A DNA stretch of 64,000 bases from Deinococcus sp. KSM4-11 (GTDB lineage Bacteria; Deinococcota; Deinococci; Deinococcales; Deinococcaceae): positions 1 to 64,000 of the forward strand of contig NZ_SSNX01000008.1 of the NCBI RefSeq assembly GCF_004801415.1. Direction: 5' to 3'. Position numbers and translations under genes: made by a program. Under the pieces are notes generated by a model, which saw only the letters and a program-made list of their open reading frames with translations, was not told where the DNA came from and searched no databases. How positions within the stretch are numbered: position 1 is the first letter of the stretch; every line of letters starts with the position of its first letter. Below are positions 10,869 to 23,230 of the stretch, one piece after another.

Positions 10869-10966
10869 GGCCTCGGGGAAAGATGAATGTCCGCTGAAAG
10901 TACGTGCTGGACGGAATATTTGGAAACAAGTTCACATTCAGGGCGGCACCCCGCAGTGGACTTCGT

Positions 10967-11953
10967 CTATTCCTCCGCCTTCGCATCCCGGCCCATCAGG
11001 CTCGCGATGCCCGCCTGCGGTGTCCACTCGCCGGCCGCCACACGTGCCACCGCCCGGACGATCGGCAGGTCGTGGCCGTGCGCCAGTGCCCAGGCGTCCA
11101 GCAGGCCCGCCGTCCGCAGGCCCTCCACGACCTTCCCTCCCTGCGCCACCGTTTCGCCGCGCGCGATGGCCTCGCCTGCCGCACGGTTGCGGCTGTGGCG
11201 ACTGGTGGCAGTGGCGACCAGATCGCCCAGCCCGCTCAGGCCATACACGGTGTCCTCCTGCGCGCCCAGCGCGACCAGGTAGCGGCCCATCTCGCGCAGG
11301 CCGCGCGTGATCAGCGCCGCCTTCGCGTTGTCGCCCAGGCTCAGCCCGTCGCTCAGGCCCGCCGCCAGGGCCATCACGTTCTTCAGCACCCCGCCCAGCT
11401 CCACGCCCGTCTCGTCGGCGCTGGTGTACACGCGCAGGGCCGGGGTCATCAGGGCACGCTGCACCGCCCGCGCGAGCGCGTCATCCTGGCTGGCGACCAC
11501 CGTCGCCCCCGGCAGGCCCCGCCCGATCTCCTCAGCGTGGTTCGGACCGCTCAACACGGCCACGCGCGCAAAGCCCATCCCGCGGGCCAGGGCCGTGAGC
11601 TGCCCGCCGTCCGGCGCGAGGCCCTTGGCGCACAGCACCACGCCCAGCGAGCGTGGAAGCCCCAGCCCGACCAGCTCGGCCAGCAGTTCCGGCACGCCCA
11701 CGCTCGGCACCACCACCAGCGCGAAGTCCGCGCCCGCGACCGCCGCGCCCAGATCGGCCACCACCTCCACACTGTCCGGCAGCGTCACCCCCGGTAGATA
11801 GGCCGCGTTCACCCGCGACGCGGCAAGCTGCGCCGCGAACTCCGGGCGCCTCGCCCACAACCGAACCGGTGCCGACTCCGGCGCACGCCTCCTGGCCGCG
11901 TTCACCGCCAGCGCCGTGCCCCAGCCGCCCGCGCCCAGCACCGGCAGCGGCAT
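10967..11953 (-). CDS. gpsA: Glycerol-3-phosphate dehydrogenase [NAD(P)+]
   Basis: This 328-residue protein begins [17 protein letters not shown], the dinucleotide-binding GxGxxG motif. Further GpsA blocks are [10 protein letters not shown], the catalytic-lysine segment [16 protein letters not shown] and the substrate loop [14 protein letters not shown]. It reduces dihydroxyacetone phosphate to sn-glycerol-3-phosphate, the backbone for phospholipids, in the cytoplasm. The ATG shares a base with the TAA of the upstream methyltransferase gene (TAATG), so the two are translationally coupled. A longer start upstream is rejected because it would break the glycine-rich motif's normal N-terminal position. 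Confidence 0.94.
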   Translation of the reverse strand: MPLPVLGAGGWGTALAVNAARRRAPESAPVRLWARRPEFAAQLAASRVNAAYLPGVTLPDSVEVVADLGAAVAGADFALVVVPSVGVPELLAELVGLGLPRSLGVVLCAKGLAPDGGQLTALARGMGFARVAVLSGPNHAEEIGRGLPGATVVASQDDALARAVQRALMTPALRVYTSADETGVELGGVLKNVMALAAGLSDGLSLGDNAKAALITRGLREMGRYLVALGAQEDTVYGLSGLGDLVATATSRHSRNRAAGEAIARGETVAQGGKVVEGLRTAGLLDAWALAHGHDLPIVRAVARVAAGEWTPQAGIASLMGRDAKAEE

Positions 11954-12717
11954 TACGCGGGAGCCCACGCGAACACCCACACGCGCGGCGTGTCCACCGT
12001 CGGCGGCGCGAAGTCCGGGTATTCCACGATCTCGAAGCGCGCGAAGTCCAGGCCCGCGAGGAGCGGCGTCAGGTCCGCCGGGTCGTACCCGCGCTCGCGG
12101 TGCGTCTCGACGAACTCCTGCACGCTGCCGTCCTCACCCAGCACACGACAGAAGGCCTGCACCACGCCCAGGTTCGTGTCCGGCTCGTGGTGGTGCGACC
12201 AGTGGTAGTGCACCTCGCCGCCACCCGGCAGCGGGGCCAGGCCCTCCACCGCGTCATCCTCCCACAGCTCGCGCACGCCCAGACGGGTGTTCACGTCGAA
12301 AGCGAGCAGGCCGCCGGGCTTCAGATGCGCGCGGCAGCGTGCCAGCGCCTGTCCCAGCTCGGCCGGGGTCAGCAGGTTGTTCAGTGAGTCGAACACACAG
12401 GTGATCACGTCGAAGCGCCGTCCCAGTTCGAAGTCCCGCAGGTCGCCTGGCACGAAGGTCACCTCCGGCACCCGCTGTCGCGCCTCCGCGAGCATCTGGG
12501 CGCTGCCGTCCAGGCCCGTCACATCCAGTCCGGCGGCCCGCAGCTCCTTCGTGAAGCCCCCGGTGCCGCACGCCAGATCCAGTGCCGACGCACTGCGCAG
12601 CTCCAGGCCCCCATCCCGCGCATAGGTGAGCACGAAGTCCGCCCAGTGGTCATACTCCACGTCCGCCATGATCGCGTCATACACGGCGGCCAGCGCGGTG
12701 AAGGGCTCGTGCTGCAT
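11953..12717 (-). CDS. Class I SAM-dependent methyltransferase
   Basis: This 254-residue protein has the SAM-binding motif [15 protein letters not shown] at about 48-61, an acidic residue in [19 protein letters not shown] and a proline-rich post-motif [13 protein letters not shown]. The target is unknown; the C-terminal half resembles small-molecule methyltransferases. The ATG at 12717 lies seven bases after a TATACT -10 element, a clear leaderless start, although the frame stays open upstream. It is coupled to gpsA by a TAATG overlap. Confidence 0.88.
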   Translation of the reverse strand: MQHEPFTALAAVYDAIMADVEYDHWADFVLTYARDGGLELRSASALDLACGTGGFTKELRAAGLDVTGLDGSAQMLAEARQRVPEVTFVPGDLRDFELGRRFDVITCVFDSLNNLLTPAELGQALARCRAHLKPGGLLAFDVNTRLGVRELWEDDAVEGLAPLPGGGEVHYHWSHHHEPDTNLGVVQAFCRVLGEDGSVQEFVETHRERGYDPADLTPLLAGLDFARFEIVEYPDFAPPTVDTPRVWVFAWAPA

Positions 12718-12923
12718 AAGCGGGAGTATAGGGCCCCATGTAAACGCATCTTCACCTACCCCGCAGGTCGCCTCCAGCGGCACCCATCCCATCTGGCCCC
12801 CATATGCCGTGAGCAGGGCGTGAGTTGAAGCGGAACGGAATCACCGTAGCCAGCCCCACACGTCGCCCATTAGGGTGAATCACAGCACCCACGAGCATCA
12901 CCCCACCCCTGGAGGACACCACC

Positions 12924-13388
12924 ATGAAAAAACTGCTGACCATCGCCGCCCTCGGCACCCTGACCCTCAGCGCCTGCACCCTGGCTGGAAACCCCACCAA
13001 GAAAGACGTGACCGGGCAACTCCACGGCTTCAGCGCCAATCAGAACCTCGGTCTGGCCATCATCGGGTTCAACAACGGCCAGTACACCGCCGACGGAACC
13101 GAAAGCCAGATCATCGACAAGTTCCTCACCGGCGGCTTCAGCCTCGACCTGCCCACCAACCTGCCGACCGGCACGTACCGCGTGATCGTGTTCAAAGATG
13201 CCAACAACAACAACCGCTACGACACCGGCGATACGGTTCTGAGCAAGGACAACGGCAAGCGCCTGATTTACGCCAGCAAGGCCAACCAGTACTACAACGG
13301 TACCAAGCCCGGCTGGAACCTCGTGGTGCTCAGCAACCAGTACGTGCAGACCACCCTGCTCAACAACTACGACCTCGACGCGATGTAA
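12924..13388 (+). CDS. Predicted lipoprotein (154 aa)
   Basis: The start MKKLLTIAALGTLTLSAC is a lipoprotein signal peptide whose lipobox cysteine is residue 18. The mature part is a single beta-rich domain with DANNNNRYDTGD near residues 92-103, which resembles a calcium-binding loop. A good ribosome site (GGAGGACACCACC) precedes the ATG. A TAGGGT element near 12872 could serve as the -10. No further function is recognised. A hairpin terminator follows. Confidence 0.8.
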   Translation: MKKLLTIAALGTLTLSACTLAGNPTKKDVTGQLHGFSANQNLGLAIIGFNNGQYTADGTESQIIDKFLTGGFSLDLPTNLPTGTYRVIVFKDANNNNRYDTGDTVLSKDNGKRLIYASKANQYYNGTKPGWNLVVLSNQYVQTTLLNNYDLDAM

Positions 13389-13410
13389 CGCCGAGCTTCA
13401 GGAACCCCCG

Positions 13411-13431
13411 GGGGAGGCCACGTGCCTCCCC
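13411..13431 (+). terminator. Terminator after the lipoprotein gene
   Basis: An 8-bp stem GGGGAGGC / GCCTCCCC with a 5-base loop is followed by a modest pyrimidine tail (TTCCTGTGTTCCCC). It lies between convergent genes and may also serve the minus-strand DUF1802 gene. Confidence 0.6.
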
Positions 13432-13444
13432 TTCCTGTGTTCCC

Positions 13445-13993
13445 CTACGCGCCCACCACCTGTGCCACTGCCGCCGCCCGCGCCTGAAGTTCCGCTTCGG
13501 GAAGCACACTGTCCCCTGCGTGAAGCTCCAGATCGCCCAGCGGCACCCAGCTCACGCAGCCCAGCATGGCCTCCGTTTCCGGCAGCACCAGGGGTTCCAC
13601 CAGAGGCCGCACACGCAGCACCAGCACATGCACCCAGGGCTTCCCCCGATAGGCGAACCGCCTGTTCAGCGCCTCTATGGTCAGGGCCTGCATGCCTGCC
13701 ACCCCTGCAAGACGCGACTCATCCTCGACCTTGTGTACCGCCACGACCTCGGCCAGGGCCGGAACCCGTACCCGCCCTGGGTGAGCATCAACCTGCAACC
13801 TGTCCTTGAACTCCGGGCGGAGCTCAACGGGATTCTGGTGCAGGAACGTCGGGTACAGCAGGAACGAGGTGTGCTCGACCTCAAAATCGCCCTGCGGCTC
13901 GACGATCCCACCCTTCCGCACCAGGACAGATAAGGCACCAGACGTGAGCAGTCGACATTGGGCATCCCACTCTTTGAGGGCCGTGATGGACAT
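13445..13993 (-). CDS. DUF1802 family protein
   Basis: This protein of about 182 residues carries blocks I associate with DUF1802: ITALKEWDAQ, VRKGGIVEPQGDFEVEH and SFLLYPTFLHQNPVEL. The family's function is unknown; it has been noted near nuclease or repair genes, but nothing here shows that. The ATG at 13993 lies six bases after a TATCTT -10 element and matches the usual N-terminus. The same frame continues open upstream for about 160 codons through a low-GC region, which is listed separately. Confidence 0.8.
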   Translation of the reverse strand: MSITALKEWDAQCRLLTSGALSVLVRKGGIVEPQGDFEVEHTSFLLYPTFLHQNPVELRPEFKDRLQVDAHPGRVRVPALAEVVAVHKVEDESRLAGVAGMQALTIEALNRRFAYRGKPWVHVLVLRVRPLVEPLVLPETEAMLGCVSWVPLGDLELHAGDSVLPEAELQARAAAVAQVVGA

Positions 13994-14478
13994 GGCAGAA
14001 AGATAGGGTATGAAAAAGCCGCCCACTGCTGGCAGCATTGAGGGTTGTACGGAAGCAGTATGGGAACGCTGTAAGGCAGGCGCCGCCGGTCGTTCATTGG
14101 CCGACGTGACTTTGGGTTTCGTGCCACCGCTACAGGTCGAAGTCACCTCAAGGGCGTTCGGACGAGTGGCGTTCTGAGCGCAGATGACGTCTGTGCCTGT
14201 TGCGCCAATGCGGATAATCGCAGTCTGAGAATCTGACCAGATGGTCGTGTTGGGAGAAGTGTGGGGGCAATTTGGATTGGCTAGCCGCTCACGGCGCCAG
14301 GTCAGGGCTCGAGGGAGCTCAAGAAGATCAATATCATACTGTTCCCACGAAATCCATGGCGCTAGAGGTGTACAAGCTGCGGTGTAAAAAGCCGTCAAAT
14401 CTCTTCTGGGACGAAGGAAATCTGGCTTCGTCGAAACATTAAGATCAGAGCATCTTTCACATCTGGCCACGATCCCAT
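13994..14478 (-). pseudogene. Low-GC stretch, possible frameshifted gene remnant
   Basis: An ATG at 14478 opens a 27-codon frame ending at 14395. At its end an overlapping frame continues without a stop to the DUF1802 start, with a protein-like sequence (for example PWISWEQYDIDLLELPR and GTDVICAQNATRPNALEV). GC content is well below the flanks, and third positions lack the host bias. One insertion or deletion near 14400 would join the two frames. No domain is recognised, so this is either a decayed acquired gene or chance open frames. Confidence 0.3.
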
Positions 14479-14661
14479 GTCGCGCGTGTGGGGTGCGGCG
14501 GGTGGTATGCTGCGCCTCAGTTCAGTCCAGCGGCGCTGCCCTGGCGAATGGGATGGCCCTCTGGTGGCTGCCCAAACCCACCCCACAACGAGTTCCGCCC
14601 CACATGACGGCCCCCCAGTGGCGGCCTGATCTGCGGCGGAAGGGTCGGAAGGAAGGTATTT

Positions 14662-16008
14662 TTGGAACTCACGCCGCGCGTTCCCCCGCACAGTACTGAT
14701 GCAGAAATCAGCGTGCTGGGCAGCATTCTGCTCGACAATGACACCCTGAACCAGCTCGGTGATTCGGTCGCGCCGGACATGTTTTACCGGGAAGGCCACC
14801 GGAAGATCTTCGCGTCCATGCGCACCTTGCAGGAGCGTGGGGAGCCCGTGGATCTGGTGACGCTCAGTGAAGACCTGCGCGTGAAGGGTCAACTGGATGA
14901 GGTCGGCGGCCTAACGTACTTGATCGGTCTGTCGGATCAGGTGCCCACCGCCGCGTATGCGGAGCATTACGCGCGCATCGTGCAGGAAAAATACACGCTG
15001 CGGCTGCTGATCAGCGCCTCCGGTAAGGCGATGCAGCTCGCGTACGAGGCGCAGTTGCCGCTCGAGGATCTGCTCGACCGCGCCGAGAAGATGATCTTTG
15101 AGGTGGCCGAGCAGAAGAACAAGGGCGAGACCTACTCGGACATGGGCGAGGTCGTTCACGACACCTTCGAGTACATCACCTTGCTGCACGCCAACAAGGG
15201 CATTCCGGACGGCGTGAGCAGCGGCTTCCGCGACCTGGACGAGCAGATTTCGGGCCTGCAGAAGGGCAGCCTGAACGTGCTGGCGGCGCGGCCTTCGATG
15301 GGAAAAACAGCCTTTGCGCTGTCCATCGCACAGAATGTGGCGCTGCGCGGCGAGAAGACCGTGGCGGTGTTCAGCCTGGAAATGCCGAGCGTGCAGCTGG
15401 CCCTGCGGATGCTGTGCAGTGAAGCGCGGGTGGACATGAACCGCATCCGCTCCGGGCAGCTGAACGAGCGCGATTTCGAGCGGCTGGCACACGCGGCGGG
15501 CCGACTGGCCGAGGCCCCGATGGTGATTGACGACGAGGCTGACCTGACGCTGAACGGCCTGCGCAGCAAGCTCCGGCGGATCGCGGCGCAGCACGGGCAG
15601 CTGGGGCTGGTCGTCATTGATTACCTGCAACTGATGTCTGGCGGCAAGAGCAACGGCGGTTCGGACAACCGGCAGCAGGAGATCAGCACCATCTCGCGCG
15701 GCCTGAAAGGACTGGCGCGGGAGATGGAGGTGCCGATCATGGTGCTGTCGCAGCTGTCGCGTGCGGTCGAGCAGCGCCCCAACCACCGGCCGATGCTCTC
15801 GGACCTGCGTGAATCCGGGGCCATCGAACAGGACGCGGACATCGTGATGTTCATCTACCGCGACGAGTACTACAACAAGGAAACGGATCAGCAGGGCATC
15901 GCGGAAATCATCATTGGCAAGCAGCGCAACGGGCCCGTGGGAACGGTGAAGTTGCAGTTTCACAGCGCGCACGTGCGGTTCAACGATCTTGCGCCGGAGG
16001 GAGTGTAA
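14662..16008 (+). CDS. dnaB: Replicative DNA helicase
   Basis: This 448-residue hexameric helicase has an N-terminal DnaB domain (PHSTDAEISVLGSILLDN), a linker, and a RecA-like domain with Walker A AARPSMGKTAFA near 209 and Walker B VVIDYLQLM near 317. Motifs QLSRAVEQRP and LRESGAIEQDADIV follow. It unwinds DNA ahead of the replication fork. The start is a TTG at 14662: GGAAGG stands at proper distance and MELTPRVPPHS is the expected N-terminus. The stop TAA overlaps the ATG of the nudix gene (TAATG). A TATGCT element at about 14513 may be the promoter, giving a leader of about 140 bases. Confidence 0.95.
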   Translation: MELTPRVPPHSTDAEISVLGSILLDNDTLNQLGDSVAPDMFYREGHRKIFASMRTLQERGEPVDLVTLSEDLRVKGQLDEVGGLTYLIGLSDQVPTAAYAEHYARIVQEKYTLRLLISASGKAMQLAYEAQLPLEDLLDRAEKMIFEVAEQKNKGETYSDMGEVVHDTFEYITLLHANKGIPDGVSSGFRDLDEQISGLQKGSLNVLAARPSMGKTAFALSIAQNVALRGEKTVAVFSLEMPSVQLALRMLCSEARVDMNRIRSGQLNERDFERLAHAAGRLAEAPMVIDDEADLTLNGLRSKLRRIAAQHGQLGLVVIDYLQLMSGGKSNGGSDNRQQEISTISRGLKGLAREMEVPIMVLSQLSRAVEQRPNHRPMLSDLRESGAIEQDADIVMFIYRDEYYNKETDQQGIAEIIIGKQRNGPVGTVKLQFHSAHVRFNDLAPEGV

Positions 16009-16691
16009 TGGCGGAGGATCAGGTTCCGGGACAGGCCACGGCGCAGCGGCGGCGGCGGCGGCGGCGTGGGGGCAGCGTGGCGGGGCAGGCGCTCCGGCCC
16101 GGCCAGGTGACGAACACGACGGCCGTGCCGGTGCCGGCCGCGCCGCAGAAGCGCGGGCAGAAGCGTCCGCTGGCCGATCCGCGCATCGCGGTGGGCTGCA
16201 TCGTGCTGCGCGGGGACGAGATCCTGCTGGTGCGCGAGCGCGGCCGCTGGTCGCTGCCGAAAGGTGGCCTGGAATCCGGGGAACTCGTGCAGGACGGCGC
16301 GCGCCGCGAGACCTTCGAGGAGACGGGCATCGTGGTGGAGTTGCGCGATCTGGCGTTCATCGTGGAATTCCAGGCTCAGACGTGGGGGCACCATCTGCAG
16401 TTCTTCTACACGGGCCGCGAGGTCGGGGGCACCCTGGCGCCGCGCGATCCCGACAAGGACGTGCAGGAGGCGAAGTTCGTGCCGATCCGGCAGCTCCGGG
16501 AGTTCATCCGCTTCCGGCCGCGCCTGGTGGCGCTGGAAACGTGGCTGCGCGAGCGGCGTCCCCGGCACTTCGTGTTCAACCTCGACCGGGAGCCGGCCAT
16601 GCTGCGCAAGCGCCGGCGGGTGGGCGAGCCGGGAGGCGGCGCGCAGGTGATCGAGCCGGAAATAGAGGCGGACGGCGAGCCGGACTTGTAG
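16008..16691 (+). CDS. Nudix hydrolase with Arg-rich N-terminus
   Basis: This 227-residue protein has a complete nudix box, beginning GGLESGELVQDG at about 86 and continuing ARRETFEETGI. Nudix enzymes hydrolyse nucleoside diphosphates linked to another moiety; the substrate is not determined. An N-terminal extension carries seven consecutive arginines (residues 14-20), and a C-terminal tail of about 55 residues holds RKRRR. These basic stretches could bind nucleic acid. The gene is coupled to dnaB by a TAATG overlap, which suggests a housekeeping link with replication or nucleotide sanitation. Confidence 0.9.
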   Translation: MAEDQVPGQATAQRRRRRRRGGSVAGQALRPGQVTNTTAVPVPAAPQKRGQKRPLADPRIAVGCIVLRGDEILLVRERGRWSLPKGGLESGELVQDGARRETFEETGIVVELRDLAFIVEFQAQTWGHHLQFFYTGREVGGTLAPRDPDKDVQEAKFVPIRQLREFIRFRPRLVALETWLRERRPRHFVFNLDREPAMLRKRRRVGEPGGGAQVIEPEIEADGEPDL

Positions 16692-16791
16692 GAAAGGTTC
16701 GGCGGTGCGGGCGGCGGGAGTGGTTCCGGCCGCCCGTGGTCGTGATGGGCCGGGCTGGCGATGCCCGGCGCTGATCTGCTATGATCAGAAT

Positions 16792-16995
16792 ATGAAGAGG
16801 CAATTACGTGGGCAGCCCGACCCACTGCCCGCCAGCGGCCGCGGGTACGTGCATGTGTGCCCCGGCTGCGCGCAGCCCATGACCCTGCACGACCTGCGCG
16901 ACGGGGATCAGGCGTACTGGTGTCATAGCTGCAACCGAGGACACCGTGCCGGCGATCCTCCCGAAGGCGCACTCAAGGTGCAGCAGGCCAGCTGA
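16792..16995 (+). CDS. Small zinc-ribbon protein (67 aa)
   Basis: This 67-residue protein has CPGC at about 23-26 and CHSC at about 44-47, a four-cysteine zinc ribbon that could bind one Zn2+. A TATGAT -10 element lies six bases before the ATG at 16792, so the transcript is leaderless. It sits alone between the nudix gene and the SDR gene. The function is unknown; such ribbons often bind nucleic acid or protein. Confidence 0.7.
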   Translation: MKRQLRGQPDPLPASGRGYVHVCPGCAQPMTLHDLRDGDQAYWCHSCNRGHRAGDPPEGALKVQQAS

Positions 16996-17026
16996 GGGCC
17001 GCCCACCTCGCAGTATGCTGGAGGGC

Positions 17027-17761
17027 ATGACCGGCCCCGCCCGACCCCAGTCCGCCACCGCACCGTCCGGCGGGCCGTCGCTCGCCGGACAGGTGATCGC
17101 GGTCACCAGCGCCGACCAGGGCTACGGACGGCCCATCAGCGCCGCCCTGGCCCGCGCGGGCGCCAGCGTCGTCCTGATCGGCGGGAACACCGAAACACTG
17201 GCCGCCGCCGCCAGCAGTCTGGAAGTCGCGGGCGGCACCGCCATTCCCATCAAGGCCGACGTGGGTGTGCCGCTGGACTGGCTCAGCGCGCAGAACCGCA
17301 TCCTGGAGATCTTCGGCGCGCTGCACGGCATCGTGCATCTGGCCGATAAGCGCGCCAGCTCGGACTTCACCATGCTCAGCGAGAACGAGTGGATGGATCT
17401 GTTCAACTGCAACGTCAAAAGTTCGGTGGGTATCGCCCAGATCGTCCGCCGCCGCCTGCCCGGCACGTGGCTGACCATCATCGGCCCGCACCTGGACGAA
17501 CAGGGACTGCACGCCCACCCGCAACGCGGCGCGCTGCGCGGCCTGGTCGAACAGGCGCACCTTGAGGATCTGCGCCTGAACCTGGTGCTGCCCTCCCGCG
17601 CCAGCAGCGGCGACGAGACCCTGGATCAGCGTCTGGCCGAAACCGTCCTGACCCTGGCGCTGCCCGGCATGGCGCACCTGCGCGGGAACGTCATGGACGT
17701 GCCCCTGCCGCCCGTTCCGAAGCTGCGCATCTCGGACACCCCGTATGGCCTGTCGCTGTAA
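17027..17761 (+). CDS. Degenerate SDR-fold protein
   Basis: This 244-residue protein has the Rossmann-type layout of SDR enzymes (VIAVTSADQGYGRPISAAL at the N-terminus, ADVG and VKSS blocks) but lacks hallmark residues. TGxxxGxG reads TSADQGYG, NNAG reads LADKRA, and no YxxxK pair is present where expected (GPHLDEQGLHAHPQRG). It is probably non-catalytic or has a changed activity. The ATG at 17027 lies seven bases after TATGCT (17014-17019), a leaderless start; an ATG inside that element would be too early. It sits 24 bases before nrdR. Confidence 0.75.
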   Translation: MTGPARPQSATAPSGGPSLAGQVIAVTSADQGYGRPISAALARAGASVVLIGGNTETLAAAASSLEVAGGTAIPIKADVGVPLDWLSAQNRILEIFGALHGIVHLADKRASSDFTMLSENEWMDLFNCNVKSSVGIAQIVRRRLPGTWLTIIGPHLDEQGLHAHPQRGALRGLVEQAHLEDLRLNLVLPSRASSGDETLDQRLAETVLTLALPGMAHLRGNVMDVPLPPVPKLRISDTPYGLSL

Positions 17762-17771
17762 GGTGGCGCCC

Positions 17772-17789
17772 GTGAAGGCCGGCCCATGA
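17772..17789 (+). CDS. Five-codon upstream ORF (VKAGP) before nrdR
   Basis: GTG AAG GCC GGC CCA TGA lies seven bases after a TANNNT hexamer (TAAGGT, 17759-17764, sharing the stop of the SDR gene). Its TGA overlaps the nrdR ATG (ATGA). nrdR itself lacks a clear ribosome site. This resembles the frame at 3593. The -10 match is weaker, and read-through from the SDR gene is also possible. Confidence 0.3.
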   Translation: MKAGP

Positions 17790-18238
17790 AATGCCCGTAC
17801 TGTTCCGCGCCCGACAGCAAGGTCGTGAACTCCCGGCCCAGCGACGATGGGGCCAGCATCCGCCGCCGCCGCGAGTGCTTGAACTGCGCCCGGCGCTTCA
17901 CCACCTACGAGCGCGCGCAACTCGAGCCGCTGATGGTCGTCAAGCGAAGTGGCCCGCGCGAGGCCTTCAACCCGGACAAACTGCTGCGCGGCCTGACCCT
18001 GGCCACCGAGAAACGCCCGGTGGATCAGGACACCCTGCGCGCCTTCGCGTACGGTTTCGAGGACGAGGTCGGCCTTAGTGAGATTCCCGCCACCGAGATC
18101 GGCAAGCGCGCCATGACCTTCCTGCGGCCCCTGGACGACGTCGCGTACATCCGTTTCGCCAGCGTGTACCGCGACTTCGACAGCCTGGAGCGATTTATCG
18201 AGGAAATCCAGGGCCTCAAGGACGAGGGCGAGTCTTAA
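17786..18238 (+). CDS. nrdR: Transcriptional repressor NrdR
   Basis: This 150-residue protein has an N-terminal zinc ribbon (MKCPYC, CLNCARRFTTYER) followed by an ATP-cone (VVKRSGPREAFNPDKLLRGL) that senses ATP/dATP. NrdR represses ribonucleotide reductase genes when dATP is high. A likely operator lies before nrdJ at 10825-10868 in this window. The start overlaps the stop of a five-codon upstream frame. The length is standard for the family. Confidence 0.96.
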   Translation: MKCPYCSAPDSKVVNSRPSDDGASIRRRRECLNCARRFTTYERAQLEPLMVVKRSGPREAFNPDKLLRGLTLATEKRPVDQDTLRAFAYGFEDEVGLSEIPATEIGKRAMTFLRPLDDVAYIRFASVYRDFDSLERFIEEIQGLKDEGES

Positions 18239-18328
18239 CTCCTGAAGAGGTCTGGGTACCCCACCGGACGAACCAGTGGAACGCGAGGCTGGGCACCGCC
18301 CATGTCCACCGATGTCAACCGCGCCCCG

Positions 18329-18393
18329 GCTACGCCGTTCCGAAGGCGTGACACCTCCTGCGGAACGGCGTAGCCCCCGCACGCGGCGGGGGC
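18329..18393. repeat. Two adjacent inverted repeats between convergent genes
   Basis: GCTACGCCGTTCCG at 18329-18342 pairs perfectly with 18361-18374 across an 18-base loop. It is followed at once by GCCCCCGC / GCGGGGGC (18373-18393). Neither has a T run. They lie between the ends of nrdR and livM and may act as terminators or as a REP-like element. Confidence 0.55.
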
Positions 18394-18413
18394 AGGGGAG
18401 AGGCCAGGAACCG

Positions 18414-20257
<1,844 letters not shown>

Positions 20258-20307
20258 TCCGTCCCTTCAGCCGGCCACTTCCGCACGGCACCGGCCCCTG
20301 TCCCTCC

Positions 20308-20339
20308 GGATCGGGGCTGATGACGCGCCGCCCCGATCC
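20308..20339 (-). repeat. Intra-operon stem-loop before livH
   Basis: A perfect 9-bp stem GGATCGGGG / CCCCGATCC with a 14-base loop lies between the binding-protein stop and livH. There is no T run. Such hairpins commonly stabilise the binding-protein message or cause partial termination, giving more binding protein than permease. Confidence 0.5.
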
Positions 20340-20404
20340 TCCGTTGTCATGGCCTCTGGTCTGGCCCGCCTGCCTGGTTGACCGGCATCACGCTCCGTGG
20401 CCGG

Positions 20405-21613
<1,209 letters not shown>

Positions 21614-21657
21614 GGGTTCCTCCAGGGGAATGTGATGTACGGGACGGGTTGGGGTCT

Positions 21658-22400
<743 letters not shown>

Positions 22401-22404
<4 letters not shown>

Positions 22405-23201
22405 GCGTGATCCTCGTCGCCCAGGTACGCTTCGATCACGCGTGGGTCGCGGCGCACGTCGTCGTACACGCCGCTGGCGAGCACCGACCCGTACTGGAGC
22501 ACGGTGATGCGGTGGGCGAGTTCGGCCACGACGCTCATGTTGTGCTCGACGAGCACGACCGTCCGCCCCTGCGCGACCTGCTGCACCAGCCCGGTCACGC
22601 GGGCGATGCCCTCGCTGCCCATGCCGGAGGTCGGTTCATCCAGCAGCAGCACGCGCGGATCCTGCGTGAGGGAAATGCCGATCTCCAGCTGCCGTTTCTC
22701 GCCGTGAGACAGGTCGGCCGCGAGGCGGGCCTGCGCGCCCGCCAGCCCCACGTCGGCCAGGATCTGCTCCGCCCGGCCTGCCAGCGCGTCCAGGGTCGAC
22801 AGGCGCGACCAGAACTGCCCCGGCAGCCGCGTGGGCGATTGCAGGGCGACCAGGACGTTCTCTCGCACGGTCATGCTGGGAAACACCGAACTGATCTGAA
22901 ACGAGCGGCTCAGGCCGCGCCGCACGATCCGGTGCGGGGGCAGCAGGTCGATCCGCTCCCCGAACAGATGCACCTCGCCGCCCGTGGGTTTCAGGAAGCC
23001 GGAGAGCAGGTTGAACAGCGTGGTCTTGCCCGCACCGTTCGGGCCGATGATCGCGTGGATCTCTCCCTCCCGGATGTCCAGGCTCACGTCGTTGGTCGCG
23101 CGGAATCCCCGGAACTCCTTCACCAGATGCCGGGCTGCCAGCGCGATCGGCCCGCCGGGTGGAGGGGCGGGCGCTGGATGTGGTGTGGTCATGGCCGTCA
23201 T
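22401..23201 (-). CDS. livG: Branched-chain amino-acid ABC transporter ATP-binding protein (LivG type)
   Basis: This 266-residue ABC ATPase has Walker A GPNGAGKTTLFN near residue 53, the long LivG insert containing RSFQISSVFPSMTVRENV, a signature LSHGEKRQLEIG and Walker B LLLDEPTSGMG. It is the first gene of the operon. The ATG at 23201 has no ribosome site of its own. Instead the TGA of a ten-codon frame with a strong ribosome site overlaps it. An in-frame ATG nine bases further in is the alternative start. Confidence 0.93.
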
Positions 23202-23230
23202 GGTGACCGGCCGGATGCAGCTTCAGGCAT
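23198..23230 (-). CDS. Ten-codon upstream ORF (MPEAASGRSP) before livG
   Basis: On the minus strand a strong Shine-Dalgarno sequence (GGAAGGGAGG) lies three bases before an ATG that opens MPEAASGRSP. The TGA overlaps the ATG of livG (ATGA). livG has no ribosome site, so entry is probably through this short frame by termination-reinitiation. It contains no branched-chain residues, so a classical amino-acid attenuator is unlikely. Confidence 0.5.
   Translation of the reverse strand: MPEAASGRSP

Noticed and set aside
10679..10966. B12 riboswitch before nrdJ
   Set aside because: No B12-box consensus or conserved cobalamin-riboswitch core could be seen; the paired palindromes fit NrdR better.
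14395..14892. Minus-strand 165-codon frame at the start of dnaB
   Set aside because: Its upstream part is antisense to dnaB; only the last 27 codons are discussed with the low-GC stretch.
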